From: Rhodosalinus sp041365695
GTDB lineage: Bacteria > Pseudomonadota > Alphaproteobacteria > Rhodobacterales > Rhodobacteraceae
Length of the DNA stretch: 64,000 bases
Assembly (NCBI RefSeq): GCF_041365695.1
Contig: NZ_JBGFSJ010000003.1
Coordinates: 248,001 to 312,000, forward strand
Direction: 5' to 3'
Both the position numbers and the translations under genes were made by a program. The stretch's first letter is position 1; each line of letters opens with the position of its first letter. This document shows, piece by piece, positions 8,595 to 18,052 of this stretch. The notes beneath the pieces are model-generated. The model did not search any database, was not told the DNA's origin, and was given only the letters and a program-made list of their open reading frames with translations.

Positions 8595-10442
8595 ATGTCC
8601 GCGCGCGCCAGCATCTCGAAAACCCTCGTCTGGATCCTTCTGGGGCTTCTCATCATCGGCCTCGCGGGATTCGGCGCCACGAACCTGTCGGGCACGATCC
8701 GCACCGTGGGCACCGTGGGCGACAAGCCGATCTCGGTCGATGCGTATGCCCGCGCGCTGCAGGACGAGCTGCGCGCGATCAGCGCCGAGACGGGCCGCGC
8801 CGTCTCCTTCCAGGAGGCGCGCGCCGCGGGACTCGACCAGCAGGTGCTGGCGCGGCTGATCACCACCGCCGCGCTCGACCACGAGACCGCGCGGCTCGGT
8901 ATCTCGGTGGGCGATGCGACGCTCGCCGGCCAGCTTCGCGAAATCCCCGCCTTCCAGGGCCCCGACGGGACGTTCGACCGCGAAGCCTACCGCGTCAGGC
9001 TGGACAATGTGGGCCTGACGGAGGCCGAATTCGAGGAAGATCTGCGCGAGGAGACCGCGCGCACGCTGGTGCAGGGCGCGGTGCTTGCCGGCACCCCCGC
9101 CCCCGACGCGCTGAGCGATCGTCTTCTGGGCTATCTGGGCGAGCGCCGGGATTTCACCTGGGCGACCCTGGCCCCAGAAGACCTCGAAACCCCGCTGCCC
9201 GAGCCCACCGAGAGCGATCTTCGCGCCTACTACGAGGCCAACATCGACGCGTTCACGGCGCCCGAGACGCGGGCCATCACCTACGCGTGGCTCACGCCCG
9301 AGATGATCCTCGACACGGTGCAGGTTGACGAGGCGGCGCTGCGCGAGCTTTACGAGGAGCGCTCGGAGCAGTTCAACCAGCCCGAACGGCGGCTGGTGGA
9401 GCGTCTGGTCTTCGCCGACGAGACCGCCGCCGCGGAGGCGATGGCGCGGCTCGAGGCGGGAGAGACCGATTTCGACGCGCTCGTCGAGGAGCGCGGCCTG
9501 ACGCTGTCGGACGTGGATCTCGGCGATGTGTCGCGCGACGAGCTCGACGCGGCGGCGGGCGCGGTCTTCGACGCCGGCACCGGCGACGTGGTGGGCCCTG
9601 CCCCCTCCCCCCTCGGCCCCGCGCTCTACCGCGTCAACGCCATCCTGAACGCGCAGGAGACGAGCTTCGAGGAAGCGCGTGAGCTTCTCCGCGAGGAACT
9701 CGCGATGTCGCGCGCGCGGCGCGTGGTCGAGAACCAGGCCGAGGGGATGGACGACCTGCTCGCCGGCGGCGCCACGCTCGAGGATCTGGCCGCCGAGACG
9801 GAGATGCGTCTCGGGCAGATCGACTGGCACCCGGGCGTGGAGGACGGGATCGCCGCCTACGAGGACTTCCGCACCGCCGCCGCGCGCGTCGGAGAGGACG
9901 ACTACCCGGCGGTGGAGACCTTGGGCGACGGCGGGATCTTCGCCCTGCGCCTCGACGACACGCTGCCGCCCGCGCCGCGCCCCTTCGACGAGGTCGAAGA
10001 GCAGGTGCGCGCCGGATGGGAGGGCGCCCGCGCGCTCGAGGCGCTCGCCGCCGAGGCCGAGGAAATCGCGTCCGCGCTCCGCGAGGGGCGGCGCTTCGCG
10101 GCCATGGGCCTGCGCGACGCCACCGTGACCGAGGGCGCCACGCGGTCGGGCTTCGTGCCGGACGCGCCGGAGCGTCTGCTCGAGACCGTGTTCGAGATGG
10201 ACACAGGCGAGGTGCGCGTGATCGAGGGCGACGGGCGCGTCGTCATCGCCCGGCTCGACGCCGCGACGCCGCCGGACCGCGACGACCCCGCCACCGCCGA
10301 GCTTGCCGAGGCGATTGAGCGGCAGGTCTCCGGCGGGATCGCGCAGGACCTGTTCGAGGCCTATCTCCGTGAGATCCGCGCCCGTGCCGGCGTGCAACTC
10401 GACCAGGCCGCGATCAACGCCGTTCACGCCCAGTTCCAGTAA
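8595..10442 (+). CDS. PpiD/SurA-type peptidylprolyl isomerase, membrane-anchored periplasmic chaperone
   Basis: 615 residues. One N-terminal membrane segment (about residues 10-26) anchors the protein with its bulk in the periplasm. A SurA_N-like region follows (GDKPISVDAYARALQDEL...), then a parvulin-like region (about residues 240-360) and a repeated, divergent C-terminal half. Length and layout match PpiD. Parvulin catalytic residues are poorly conserved by eye, so it may act mainly as a chaperone for outer-membrane protein traffic. The start ATG at 8595 follows GAAGGGAGA. It lies 10 bp before trpE. Confidence 0.87.
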   Translation: MSARASISKTLVWILLGLLIIGLAGFGATNLSGTIRTVGTVGDKPISVDAYARALQDELRAISAETGRAVSFQEARAAGLDQQVLARLITTAALDHETARLGISVGDATLAGQLREIPAFQGPDGTFDREAYRVRLDNVGLTEAEFEEDLREETARTLVQGAVLAGTPAPDALSDRLLGYLGERRDFTWATLAPEDLETPLPEPTESDLRAYYEANIDAFTAPETRAITYAWLTPEMILDTVQVDEAALRELYEERSEQFNQPERRLVERLVFADETAAAEAMARLEAGETDFDALVEERGLTLSDVDLGDVSRDELDAAAGAVFDAGTGDVVGPAPSPLGPALYRVNAILNAQETSFEEARELLREELAMSRARRVVENQAEGMDDLLAGGATLEDLAAETEMRLGQIDWHPGVEDGIAAYEDFRTAAARVGEDDYPAVETLGDGGIFALRLDDTLPPAPRPFDEVEEQVRAGWEGARALEALAAEAEEIASALREGRRFAAMGLRDATVTEGATRSGFVPDAPERLLETVFEMDTGEVRVIEGDGRVVIARLDAATPPDRDDPATAELAEAIERQVSGGIAQDLFEAYLREIRARAGVQLDQAAINAVHAQFQ

Positions 10443-10452
10443 GGTCGGCCCG

Positions 10453-11964
10453 ATGAGCATCACTCCGGATTTCGCCGCGTTCGAAACGGGATACGAGGCG
10501 GGGCTCAACCAGCTTGTCTGGATCCGGCTCGCGGCCGACCTGGATACGCCCGTCTCGCTGATGCTGAAGCTCGCCGGCCCGTCGCGCGACGCGTTCATGC
10601 TCGAATCCGTGACCGGCGGCGAGGTGCGCGGGCGCTATTCGATCATCGGCATGAAGCCCGATCTCGTCTGGGAGTGCCGCGGGACGGAAAGCCGGATCAA
10701 CCGCACCGCGCGCTTCGACCCCGATGCCTTCGAGGTGGAGGCTGGCGACCCTCTGGCGAACCTGCGCGCGCTCATCGCCGAAAGCCGGATCGACATGCCC
10801 GACGACCTGCCCCGCGCGGCGGCCGGGCTCTTCGGCTATCTGGGCTACGACATGATCCGCCTTGTCGAACGGCTGCCCATGGTGAACCCCGATCCGCTGG
10901 GCGTGCCCGACGCGGTGCTGCTACGCCCGTCGGTGGTGGCCGTGCTCGACGGGGTGAAGGGCGAGGTCACGGTGGTGGCGCCCGCCTGGGCGGCATCGGG
11001 CCTTTCGGCGCGGGCGGCCTATGCGCAGGCCGCCGAACGGGTGATGGACGCGGTCCGCGACCTCGAGCGCGCGCTGCCGCAGGCGAGCCGGGAGATGGGC
11101 GACGCGGGCGAGATTGCGGAGCCGGTGTCGAACTTCTCCAAGAGCGACTATCTCGCCGCGGTCGAGACGGCGAAGGACTACATCCGCGCCGGCGACATCT
11201 TCCAGGTGGTTCCCTCCCAGCGCTGGATCCAGGAGTTCCCGCTGCCGCCCTTCGCCCTCTACCGCTCGCTGCGGCGCACCAACCCCTCGCCCTTCATGTT
11301 CTACTTCGACTTCGGCGATTTCCAGGTCGTGGGGGCGAGCCCGGAAATCCTCGTGCGGGTCTTCGACCGCGAGGTGACGATCCGGCCCGTCGCCGGCACC
11401 CGCCCGCGCGGCGCCACGGCCGAGGAGGACCGCGCGCTGGCCGAAGAGCTTCTGGCCGACGAGAAGGAGCGCGCCGAGCACCTGATGCTTCTCGATCTGG
11501 GCCGCAACGACGTGGGGCGGGTGGCGAAGATCGGCACCGTGCGCCCCACCGAGCAGTACACGATCGAGCGCTATTCCCACGTCATGCATATCGTTTCGAA
11601 CGTGGTGGGCGAGCTTTCGGAGGATCAGGACGCGCTTTCGGCGCTCCTTGCCGGGCTGCCGGCGGGCACGGTCTCGGGCGCGCCGAAAGTGCGCGCGATG
11701 GAGATCATCGACGAGCTCGAGCCGGAAAAGCGCGGCCTTTACGCAGGCGGCGTGGGCTATTTCTCGGCCGGCGGCGACATGGACATGTGCATCGCGCTGC
11801 GCACCGCGGTCGTGAAGGACGGCAAGCTCTACATCCAGGCCGGCGGCGGGGTCGTGCATGACAGCGACCCCGAGGCCGAATGGCAGGAGACGGTGAACAA
11901 GAGCCGCGCCATCCGCAGGGCGGCCGAGGACGCCGCGCGGTTCACCGGATCCGGGAACGCCTGA
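10453..11964 (+). CDS. trpE: Anthranilate synthase component I
   Basis: 503 residues. Converts chorismate to anthranilate with ammonia from TrpG. Seen: N-terminal SLMLKL...ESV..GRYSIIG, FGYLGYDM, and the chorismate-binding half with FMFYFDFGDFQVVGASPE, PVAGTRPRG, LDLGRNDVGRV and AGTVSGAPKVRAMEII. The catalytic subunit trpG lies 1.9 kb downstream, separated by a minus-strand deacetylase gene, so the trp genes are split into two units. Confidence 0.97.
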   Translation: MSITPDFAAFETGYEAGLNQLVWIRLAADLDTPVSLMLKLAGPSRDAFMLESVTGGEVRGRYSIIGMKPDLVWECRGTESRINRTARFDPDAFEVEAGDPLANLRALIAESRIDMPDDLPRAAAGLFGYLGYDMIRLVERLPMVNPDPLGVPDAVLLRPSVVAVLDGVKGEVTVVAPAWAASGLSARAAYAQAAERVMDAVRDLERALPQASREMGDAGEIAEPVSNFSKSDYLAAVETAKDYIRAGDIFQVVPSQRWIQEFPLPPFALYRSLRRTNPSPFMFYFDFGDFQVVGASPEILVRVFDREVTIRPVAGTRPRGATAEEDRALAEELLADEKERAEHLMLLDLGRNDVGRVAKIGTVRPTEQYTIERYSHVMHIVSNVVGELSEDQDALSALLAGLPAGTVSGAPKVRAMEIIDELEPEKRGLYAGGVGYFSAGGDMDMCIALRTAVVKDGKLYIQAGGGVVHDSDPEAEWQETVNKSRAIRRAAEDAARFTGSGNA

Positions 11965-11977
11965 AGCCGGGCGCTGC

Positions 11978-11999
11978 CAAGGGCCTTCGAAGGCCCTTG
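11978..11999. terminator. Perfect hairpin between trpE and the convergent deacetylase gene
   Basis: A perfect 22-bp palindrome whose arms (CAAGGGCCT/AGGCCCTTG) close a TCGA tetraloop, 13 bp after the trpE stop. There is no U tract, so any termination would be weak or Rho-assisted. It could serve both converging genes. Confidence 0.55.
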
Positions 12000-12094
12000 C
12001 GCGCCATCCCGAACGTGGTCTCGACGGCGATGCCGGATGCACGGGCGGGGCGAGCATCGGCCCGTCTTTGTCTGGGCCGCTTCGAGGCGCCAGG

Positions 12095-13747
12095 CTACTC
12101 GGCGTCCTGTCCGCGCATCAGCACCTTCGACACCGGCACGAGCGTCACGTTGCGCTCCCGATCCTGAAGCCCCCAGAGCAGGAGCGCGCTGATCGTTTCC
12201 GCGCGCAGCCGTCCCAGCATGACCGAGGCGCCCTCGGTGCGTGCCCGGAAGGCCGCCTGATCGAGGTTGCGGCGGATCGCGTTGCTGTCTTCGCCCTCGG
12301 CGTCGATCTCCCGGAAGATCGTGACCGTGGGCACGCCCGCGCGCGCCGCGAGCGCCGCGCCGGTGTCGAGCCCTTGCGAGTGCAGGACCAGCCCGTGGCC
12401 GGTATCGGCGAGAATGGCGCCGATCTGCTCGGACAGGGCGCGGCTGCCTTGCAGCGTACCCGCCTCGGCCTCGAGGATGGCCACCGCTTCGGGCACCGCG
12501 CGCGCCCATGCCTGCATCGCGACTTCGGCGTCACGGGGGCCCGCGCTGTCGGGCAGCGCGCCGAGCACCGCGACCTCGATCCCCTGCGCGCGATAGCCCC
12601 GCATCGCCGCCTCCGCCCCCTCCCAGTCGGGATCGACGGCCACCGTCAGGGGAAAGGGGAAGCCCGCGAGCGCCTCCGGGCCGAACGGGCCCGGGCCGTC
12701 GTCGAGCAGAACGATCGCCATGAGCGGCCCGCCGGCGGGCGCGTCGGACGGGACGGCGAAGCGCTCGAGCGGCGCGCGCGGGGCCGGTGCCGTTTCCGTC
12801 TCCGTCTCGCGCGCATCCGCGCCGGGCAACCGGTTGATTCGCACCTCGGGCGCAAGGTCTCCGATCGTGCCCGCCTGCCGGCCGAGCCCGGCGCGACCGT
12901 CTTCGGCCGCCGTCTCTTCGTCCGTCGGCAAGGCGGGTGCCTCCGGGCCATCCGGGGCGGCGAAATCGCTGTCGCTCGCGGGGGCGTCGGGGGCGACCGG
13001 ATCGGACGTCTCGGCGGGCGGCGCGGGTCGGGACGGTGCCGCCTCGGGGGCGCGCGGCGCCTCGCCGTCGGTGGCCGGCGCGGCAAGGTCGGGCGCGGGC
13101 GCGGCCTCGGGGCGCGCGCCCCCGGCCGTCTCGGCCTCTGGCGCAGGGTCGCCGCCGCTTCGGGTCGGCGCGCTGGCCGGCGCATCCGCCCGGTCCGGGG
13201 CCGCATCGCGTGCGCCCCCATCCGGCGCGGCCTCGGCAGGCGGCTCGGCTGGCGGGGCCAGCGCAGCGCGTTCCGGGGCGGCCGTCTCGGGACGCCCGGG
13301 CGCTTGCGGGGCGGCGGGCGGCGTTTCACCTTGCGGCGCGCCGGGCCCCTGCCCGGCCTGCGCGATCGCTGGCGCCGTGTCGGTCGCGGACTCGGCCTCG
13401 GGCGCGGGGCCGGGTTCCGGGGGGACGGCGATGTCGCCCGCCGGCGTGCCTGTTGCCGGCGGAGTGGCCGCTTCGCGCTCCACGCCCTCGAGCGTCGAGA
13501 GGTCGTCGGGCGCGGGCGCATCCGCGCGCGGCGCGTCCCCGTCGGGGGCGGGCGCATCCTCCGGGCCGGGCAGCGTGGCAGGTGTGTCCCCTGCGCCCCG
13601 GTCGAACCCCGATCCCGCCGGCACATCGAGCGCCCCCTCGGTTTCGGGTACCAGCCGCGGCGGGTCCGAATAGACCGAGAGCACCGCGACGCCCACCACC
13701 GAAAGCGCCGTTCCCCACAGAAATCCCGCCAGAGCTCCGCGTGCCAT
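12095..13747 (-). CDS. Divergent polysaccharide deacetylase family protein with long low-complexity linker
   Basis: 550 residues. An N-terminal membrane segment (residues about 5-25), then some 280 residues dominated by Ala, Pro, Glu, Asp and Gly, then a C-terminal domain from about residue 335 (MAIVLLDDGPGPFGPEAL...FPLTVAVDP) typical of the divergent polysaccharide deacetylase (NodB-related) family. The role is presumably periplasmic and envelope-linked; the substrate is unknown. The linker is probably disordered and may span the periplasm. It interrupts the trp cluster between trpE and trpG, an order I associate with Rhodobacteraceae. Confidence 0.85.
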   Translation of the reverse strand: MARGALAGFLWGTALSVVGVAVLSVYSDPPRLVPETEGALDVPAGSGFDRGAGDTPATLPGPEDAPAPDGDAPRADAPAPDDLSTLEGVEREAATPPATGTPAGDIAVPPEPGPAPEAESATDTAPAIAQAGQGPGAPQGETPPAAPQAPGRPETAAPERAALAPPAEPPAEAAPDGGARDAAPDRADAPASAPTRSGGDPAPEAETAGGARPEAAPAPDLAAPATDGEAPRAPEAAPSRPAPPAETSDPVAPDAPASDSDFAAPDGPEAPALPTDEETAAEDGRAGLGRQAGTIGDLAPEVRINRLPGADARETETETAPAPRAPLERFAVPSDAPAGGPLMAIVLLDDGPGPFGPEALAGFPFPLTVAVDPDWEGAEAAMRGYRAQGIEVAVLGALPDSAGPRDAEVAMQAWARAVPEAVAILEAEAGTLQGSRALSEQIGAILADTGHGLVLHSQGLDTGAALAARAGVPTVTIFREIDAEGEDSNAIRRNLDQAAFRARTEGASVMLGRLRAETISALLLWGLQDRERNVTLVPVSKVLMRGQDAE

Positions 13748-13888
13748 GGCCTTGCCTCTTCTTTGTTATCCCGCCGCGGGGTCGATCCCGTGCGGCTTGC
13801 CTGCCCCTTGACGCTTTCGCGCAAGCCTGAGCATGTATAGCCCGACACGGGGGCGCGCCTCCACCCCAAGTTTCACCGGGCCCGCTCG

Positions 13889-14470
13889 ATGCTGCTCCTG
13901 ATCGACAATTACGACAGCTTCACCTGGAACCTCGTGCATTTTCTCGGCGAGGAAGGCGCCCGCACGGTCGTGCGGCGCAACGATGCGCTGACCCCGGCCG
14001 AGGCGCTCGAGATGCGGCCGGAGGGCATCGTTCTGTCGCCGGGGCCGTGCGACCCGGACCGCGCGGGGATCTGCCTCGATCTCACCCGCGCGGCGGCCGA
14101 GGCGGGCGTGCCGCTTCTGGGTGTCTGCCTCGGGCACCAGACCATCGGGCAGGTCTTCGGCGGGCGCGTGGTGCGCGCGGGGCGGATCGTCCATGGCAAG
14201 ACGGACGAGATCGCCCATGAGGGCACCGGCGTCTTCGCGGGGCTTCCCTCGCCCTTCCGGGCCACGCGCTACCACTCCCTCGCCGTCGCCGAGGAGGGGT
14301 TGCCGGACTGTCTCACCGTGACCGCTCGGGCGGGCGACGGGACGATCATGGGGCTCGCCCACCGCGAGCTGCCCGTGCATGGCGTGCAGTTCCACCCCGA
14401 GTCGATCGCCTCGGAGCACGGCCACCGGATGCTGCGGAACTTTCTCGACCTGACCCGCGTGGCCGCATGA
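13889..14470 (+). CDS. trpG: Anthranilate synthase component II (glutamine amidotransferase)
   Basis: 193 residues. Class I amidotransferase that supplies ammonia to TrpE. Seen: LIDNYDSFTWNLV at the N-terminus, the nucleophile C80 in LLGVCLGHQ, and the His/Glu of VQFHPESI near the C-terminus. Its stop overlaps the trpD start (ATGA), indicating translational coupling. Confidence 0.96.
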   Translation: MLLLIDNYDSFTWNLVHFLGEEGARTVVRRNDALTPAEALEMRPEGIVLSPGPCDPDRAGICLDLTRAAAEAGVPLLGVCLGHQTIGQVFGGRVVRAGRIVHGKTDEIAHEGTGVFAGLPSPFRATRYHSLAVAEEGLPDCLTVTARAGDGTIMGLAHRELPVHGVQFHPESIASEHGHRMLRNFLDLTRVAA

Positions 14471-15489
14471 CCGAGGGGCTGAAGCCGCTCATCGGCGCCG
14501 CCGCCGATCGTGCGCTGACCTCGGAGGAGGCCGAGCGCGCCTTTCAGTGCCTTTTCAACGGGGAAGCGACCCCGTCGCAGACCGGCGGATTTCTCATGGC
14601 GCTGCGCACCCGCGGCGAGACGGTGGACGAATACGCCGCCGCCGCCCGCGTGATGCGCGCCAAGTGCCACAAGGTCGTCGCGCCGCCGGGCGCGATGGAC
14701 ATCGTGGGCACGGGCGGCGACGGCAAGGGCACGCTGAACATCTCGACCGCCGCGGCCTTCGTCGTGGCCGGCGCGGGCGTTCCGGTGGCCAAGCACGGCA
14801 ACCGCAACCTGTCGTCGAGATCGGGCGCCGCCGACGCGCTCGCCCAGATGGGCGTGAACGTCATGGTCCACGCAGACGTGGTGGAGCGCGCGCTTGCCGA
14901 GGCGGGCATCGGCTTCATGATGGCGCCCATGCATCACCCGGCCATGGCGCATGTCGGCCCGGTGCGCGCGGAGCTCGGCACGCGGACGATCTTCAACATC
15001 CTCGGGCCGCTGACCAATCCGGCCGGGGTCGCGCGCCAGCTGACCGGCGCATTCGCCGACACGCTGCTGCGTCCGATGGCGGAAACGCTCAAGCGGCTTG
15101 GCAGCGAGCGGGCGTGGCTCGTGCACGGCGCGGACGGCACCGACGAGATCTCGATCGCGGGGCCGTCGCGTCTCGTGGCGCTCGAGGAGGACGGCGCGAT
15201 CCGCGAGGCCGAGATCCACCCGGAAGATTTCGGCTTGCCCGTACACCCCTTCGACGCGATCCTGGGTGGAACCCCGGCCGAAAACGGGCAGGCGTTTCGC
15301 GCGCTTCTCGACGGGGCGCCCTCGGCCTACCGCGACGCGGTGCTCCTGAACGCGGCCGCCGCGCTGGTGGTCGCGGGCCGCGCGTCGGACGAGCGCGAGG
15401 GCGTGGCGGTCGCGCGCGAAAGCCTCGACAGCGGCGCGGCGCGCGGCAAGGTAGAGGCGCTGGCCCGGATCACTACGGAGGCGACATGA
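14467..15489 (+). CDS. trpD: Anthranilate phosphoribosyltransferase
   Basis: 340 residues. Joins anthranilate and PRPP. Seen: the glycine-rich PRPP loop GTGGDGKGTLNIST (residues about 79-92), KHGNRNLSSRSG, and NILGPLTNPA. Both ends overlap its neighbours by ATGA (trpG upstream, trpC downstream). Confidence 0.97.
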   Translation: MTEGLKPLIGAAADRALTSEEAERAFQCLFNGEATPSQTGGFLMALRTRGETVDEYAAAARVMRAKCHKVVAPPGAMDIVGTGGDGKGTLNISTAAAFVVAGAGVPVAKHGNRNLSSRSGAADALAQMGVNVMVHADVVERALAEAGIGFMMAPMHHPAMAHVGPVRAELGTRTIFNILGPLTNPAGVARQLTGAFADTLLRPMAETLKRLGSERAWLVHGADGTDEISIAGPSRLVALEEDGAIREAEIHPEDFGLPVHPFDAILGGTPAENGQAFRALLDGAPSAYRDAVLLNAAAALVVAGRASDEREGVAVARESLDSGAARGKVEALARITTEAT

Positions 15490-16301
15490 CCGACACCATT
15501 CTCGACCGCATCAAGGCCTACAAGCTCGAAGAGATCGAGGCGTGCAAGGCCGCCAAGCCCATCGGCGAGGTGGAGACGGCGGCGAAGAACGCGCCACCCG
15601 TGCGCGGCTTCGCGGACGCGCTGCTGCAGGCCTCGAAACAGGGCTACGGCCTGATTGCGGAGATCAAGAAGGCGTCGCCCTCCAAGGGGCTCATCCGCGA
15701 GGATTTCGATCCCGCCGCGCTGGCGGCCGCCTATGCCGCGGGCGGGGCCGCGTGCATCTCGGTGCTGACCGACGCGCCAAGCTTCCAGGGCTCGAAGGAG
15801 GACCTCACCCTGGCGCGCGAGGCGTGCAGCCTGCCGATCCTGCGCAAGGATTTCATGTTCGACCCCTACCAGGTGGCCGAGGCGCGGGCGATCGGCGCGG
15901 ACTGTATCCTGATCGTCATGGCCGCCGTCACCGACGAGGAGGCGACGGCGCTCGAAACCGAGGCCGCGCGCTGGGGCATGGACGTGCTCGTGGAAGTCCA
16001 CGATGCCGAAGAGCTCGAGCGCGCCGGAAGGTTGTCCTCGCGCCTCGTCGGGATCAACAACCGGGACTTGCACAGTTTCGAGACGTCGCTCGGCGTGACG
16101 CGGAAGCTCGTGAAGCGGGTGCCCGAGGACAAGATCATCGTGTCGGAAAGCGGCCTGTCCAGTTCCGACGATCTCGCCGAACTCGCCCGCTATGGCGCGC
16201 GCTGCTTCCTCGTGGGCGAAACCCTGATGCGTGCGGACGACGTGGCCGCCGCGACGCGCGCTCTTCTGTCGAAGCCGCTCTTTGCCGGTGGAGGCATGTG
16301 A
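15486..16301 (+). CDS. trpC: Indole-3-glycerol phosphate synthase
   Basis: 271 residues, TIM-barrel enzyme closing the indole ring of CdRP. Seen: LIAEIKKASPSKG, ISVLTDAPSFQGS, LRKDFMFDPYQ, VGINNRDL and the C-terminal SESGLSS and CFLVGETLM. No PRAI (TrpF) domain is fused. The stop TGA shares its last base with the ATG of moaC. Confidence 0.97.
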   Translation: MTDTILDRIKAYKLEEIEACKAAKPIGEVETAAKNAPPVRGFADALLQASKQGYGLIAEIKKASPSKGLIREDFDPAALAAAYAAGGAACISVLTDAPSFQGSKEDLTLAREACSLPILRKDFMFDPYQVAEARAIGADCILIVMAAVTDEEATALETEAARWGMDVLVEVHDAEELERAGRLSSRLVGINNRDLHSFETSLGVTRKLVKRVPEDKIIVSESGLSSSDDLAELARYGARCFLVGETLMRADDVAAATRALLSKPLFAGGGM

Positions 16302-16777
16302 TGGCAAGCCTCACCCACTTCGACGAGAGCGGGGCGGCGCAGATGGTGGACGTGTCGGGAAAACCCGCGACCGCCCGCACCGCGACCGCCGCCGCCTGGG
16401 TGAAGATGCGCGCGGAAACACTTGCGATCGTTGAAGAAGGCTCAGCGAAAAAGGGCGACGTGATCGGTGTGGCGCGGCTTGCCGGGATCATGGGCGCAAA
16501 GCGTACGGCCGAGCTGATCCCGCTCTGCCACCCGCTGCCGATCACGAAGGTCACGGTCGAGATCGAGCCCGACCGCGATCTGCCCGGGCTGCGCATCTCG
16601 GCAACGGTCAGGACGACCGGCCCGACCGGCGTCGAGATGGAGGCGTTGACCGCGGCCTCCACCGCCGCGCTCACCATCTATGACATGCTGAAGGCGGCGG
16701 AGCGCGGCATGGAGATCGGGGGCCTGCGCGTCACGCTGAAGGACGGCGGAAAATCGGGCCGGTACGAAGCGCCATGA
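16301..16777 (+). CDS. moaC: Cyclic pyranopterin monophosphate synthase
   Basis: 158 residues, the usual MoaC length. Second step of molybdenum cofactor synthesis. Signatures: KGDVIGVARLAGIMGAKRT, IPLCHPLPITKV, GVEMEALTA and KSGRYEAP at the C-terminus. It overlaps trpC by 1 nt and moeA by 4 nt (ATGA), so Moco genes are translationally tied to the tryptophan genes. Confidence 0.96.
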   Translation: MASLTHFDESGAAQMVDVSGKPATARTATAAAWVKMRAETLAIVEEGSAKKGDVIGVARLAGIMGAKRTAELIPLCHPLPITKVTVEIEPDRDLPGLRISATVRTTGPTGVEMEALTAASTAALTIYDMLKAAERGMEIGGLRVTLKDGGKSGRYEAP

Positions 16778-17949
16778 TCACCGTCGACGAGGCGCTCGCG
16801 CGCCTGTTCGCCCTCGTGGCGCCGCTGGGCGCCGAAGAGGTGCCGCTCGAACGGGCGGCGGGACGCGTGCTGGCACGGGACGCCGTCGCGGATCGGGATC
16901 AGCCGCCCTTCCCCGCCTCGGCGATGGACGGCTACGCGGTGGCGGCGGCCGAGGCGCGGCCCGGCGCGCGCTTCCGCGTTGTCGGAGAGGCGGCCGCGGG
17001 GCGGCGCTTCGCGGGCGCGCTCGGGCCCGGAGAGGCCGTCCGGATCTTCACCGGCGCGCCGATACCCGACGGGGCCGACCGCGTGGTCATCCAGGAGGAC
17101 ACAGCGCGGGAGGGCGAGACGGTCATGCTCCTCGACAGCCTCGGCGCGGGCCCGCATGTCCGCCCCGCCGGCGCGGATTTCCGCATTGGCGACCGTCTCG
17201 CCGCGCCGCGCCGGCTGTCGCCCGCCGACGCGGCGCTTCTCGCGGCGATGAACCTGCCGCGGGTGACCGTGGCGCGCCGGCCCGAGGTGGCGATCCTCGC
17301 CACCGGCGACGAGTTGGTGCTGCCCGGCGAGCGCCCGGGCCCCGACCAGATCATCGCCTCGAACAACTACGCGCTGAAGGCCCTGCTGGAGGCGCTTGGC
17401 GCGGAGGCGCGGCTTCTGCCCGTCGCGCGTGACACCACGGCGTCCCTGCGCGCCGGCTTCGAGCTGGCCCAAGGCGCGGATCTCGTGCTGACCGTCGGCG
17501 GCGCCTCGGTGGGCGACCACGACCTCGTGGGGCCCGTGGCCGCCGACCTCGGCATGGAGCAGGCGTTCTACAAGGTGGCCATGCGGCCGGGAAAGCCGCT
17601 CATGGCGGGCAGGCTGGGCGATGCCACGATGATCGGGCTGCCCGGCAACCCGGTCTCGGCCATCGTCTGCGGCCACGTCTTCGTGGCCCCGGTGATCCGC
17701 AAGATGCTGGGCCTCGGCGAAGCCTCCGCGCCGCGCCGGCAGGCCCCGCTTGCCCGGGCGGTGGCGGCCAACGGCCCGCGCGAGCATTACATGCGCGCAC
17801 GCCGCACGGATGCGGGGCTCTGCCCCTTCGACAGCCAGGACAGCGCGCTTCTGTCGGTGCTGGCGGAGGCGGACGCGCTTCTCGTCCGCCCCGCGTCCGA
17901 CGGGCCCCGCGCCGCGGGCGAGATCGTGGACTTCATCCCGCTTTCCTGA
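16774..17949 (+). CDS. moeA: Molybdopterin molybdotransferase
   Basis: 391 residues. Inserts molybdate into adenylated molybdopterin. Seen: FPASAMDGYAV, IFTGAPIPDGADRVVIQED, ILATGDELV, VGGASVGDHDLV, MRPGKPLM, and GLPGNPVSAIV. It ends about 100 bp before lexA and is the last gene of the coupled trpGDC-moaC-moeA run. Confidence 0.96.
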   Translation: MITVDEALARLFALVAPLGAEEVPLERAAGRVLARDAVADRDQPPFPASAMDGYAVAAAEARPGARFRVVGEAAAGRRFAGALGPGEAVRIFTGAPIPDGADRVVIQEDTAREGETVMLLDSLGAGPHVRPAGADFRIGDRLAAPRRLSPADAALLAAMNLPRVTVARRPEVAILATGDELVLPGERPGPDQIIASNNYALKALLEALGAEARLLPVARDTTASLRAGFELAQGADLVLTVGGASVGDHDLVGPVAADLGMEQAFYKVAMRPGKPLMAGRLGDATMIGLPGNPVSAIVCGHVFVAPVIRKMLGLGEASAPRRQAPLARAVAANGPREHYMRARRTDAGLCPFDSQDSALLSVLAEADALLVRPASDGPRAAGEIVDFIPLS

Positions 17950-17990
17950 AGCAGCGTGGCCGCAACGCGACAGGTCTGATGTGGATAAGC

Positions 17991-18019
17991 TTGACACAAA
18001 ACGGGAACATGCGTAGAAC
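17991..18019 (+). promoter_or_regulatory. lexA promoter with alphaproteobacterial SOS box
   Basis: The -35 hexamer TTGACA is at 17991-17996, with a 17-bp spacer and a -10 of TAGAAC at 18014-18019. The direct repeat GAAC-N7-GAAC (18005-18019), the known alphaproteobacterial LexA site, covers the -10 element. Binding there would block polymerase, giving autorepression of lexA. The start codon is 33 bp downstream of the site. Confidence 0.88.
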
Positions 18020-18052
18020 ATCGGCAACCTGCACCGGGACGGAGGGCGCCCA

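Noticed and set aside
12068..13840. 590-codon open frame on the plus strand
   Set aside because: Antisense to the deacetylase; composition is the complement of the Ala/Pro linker and no motif is seen.
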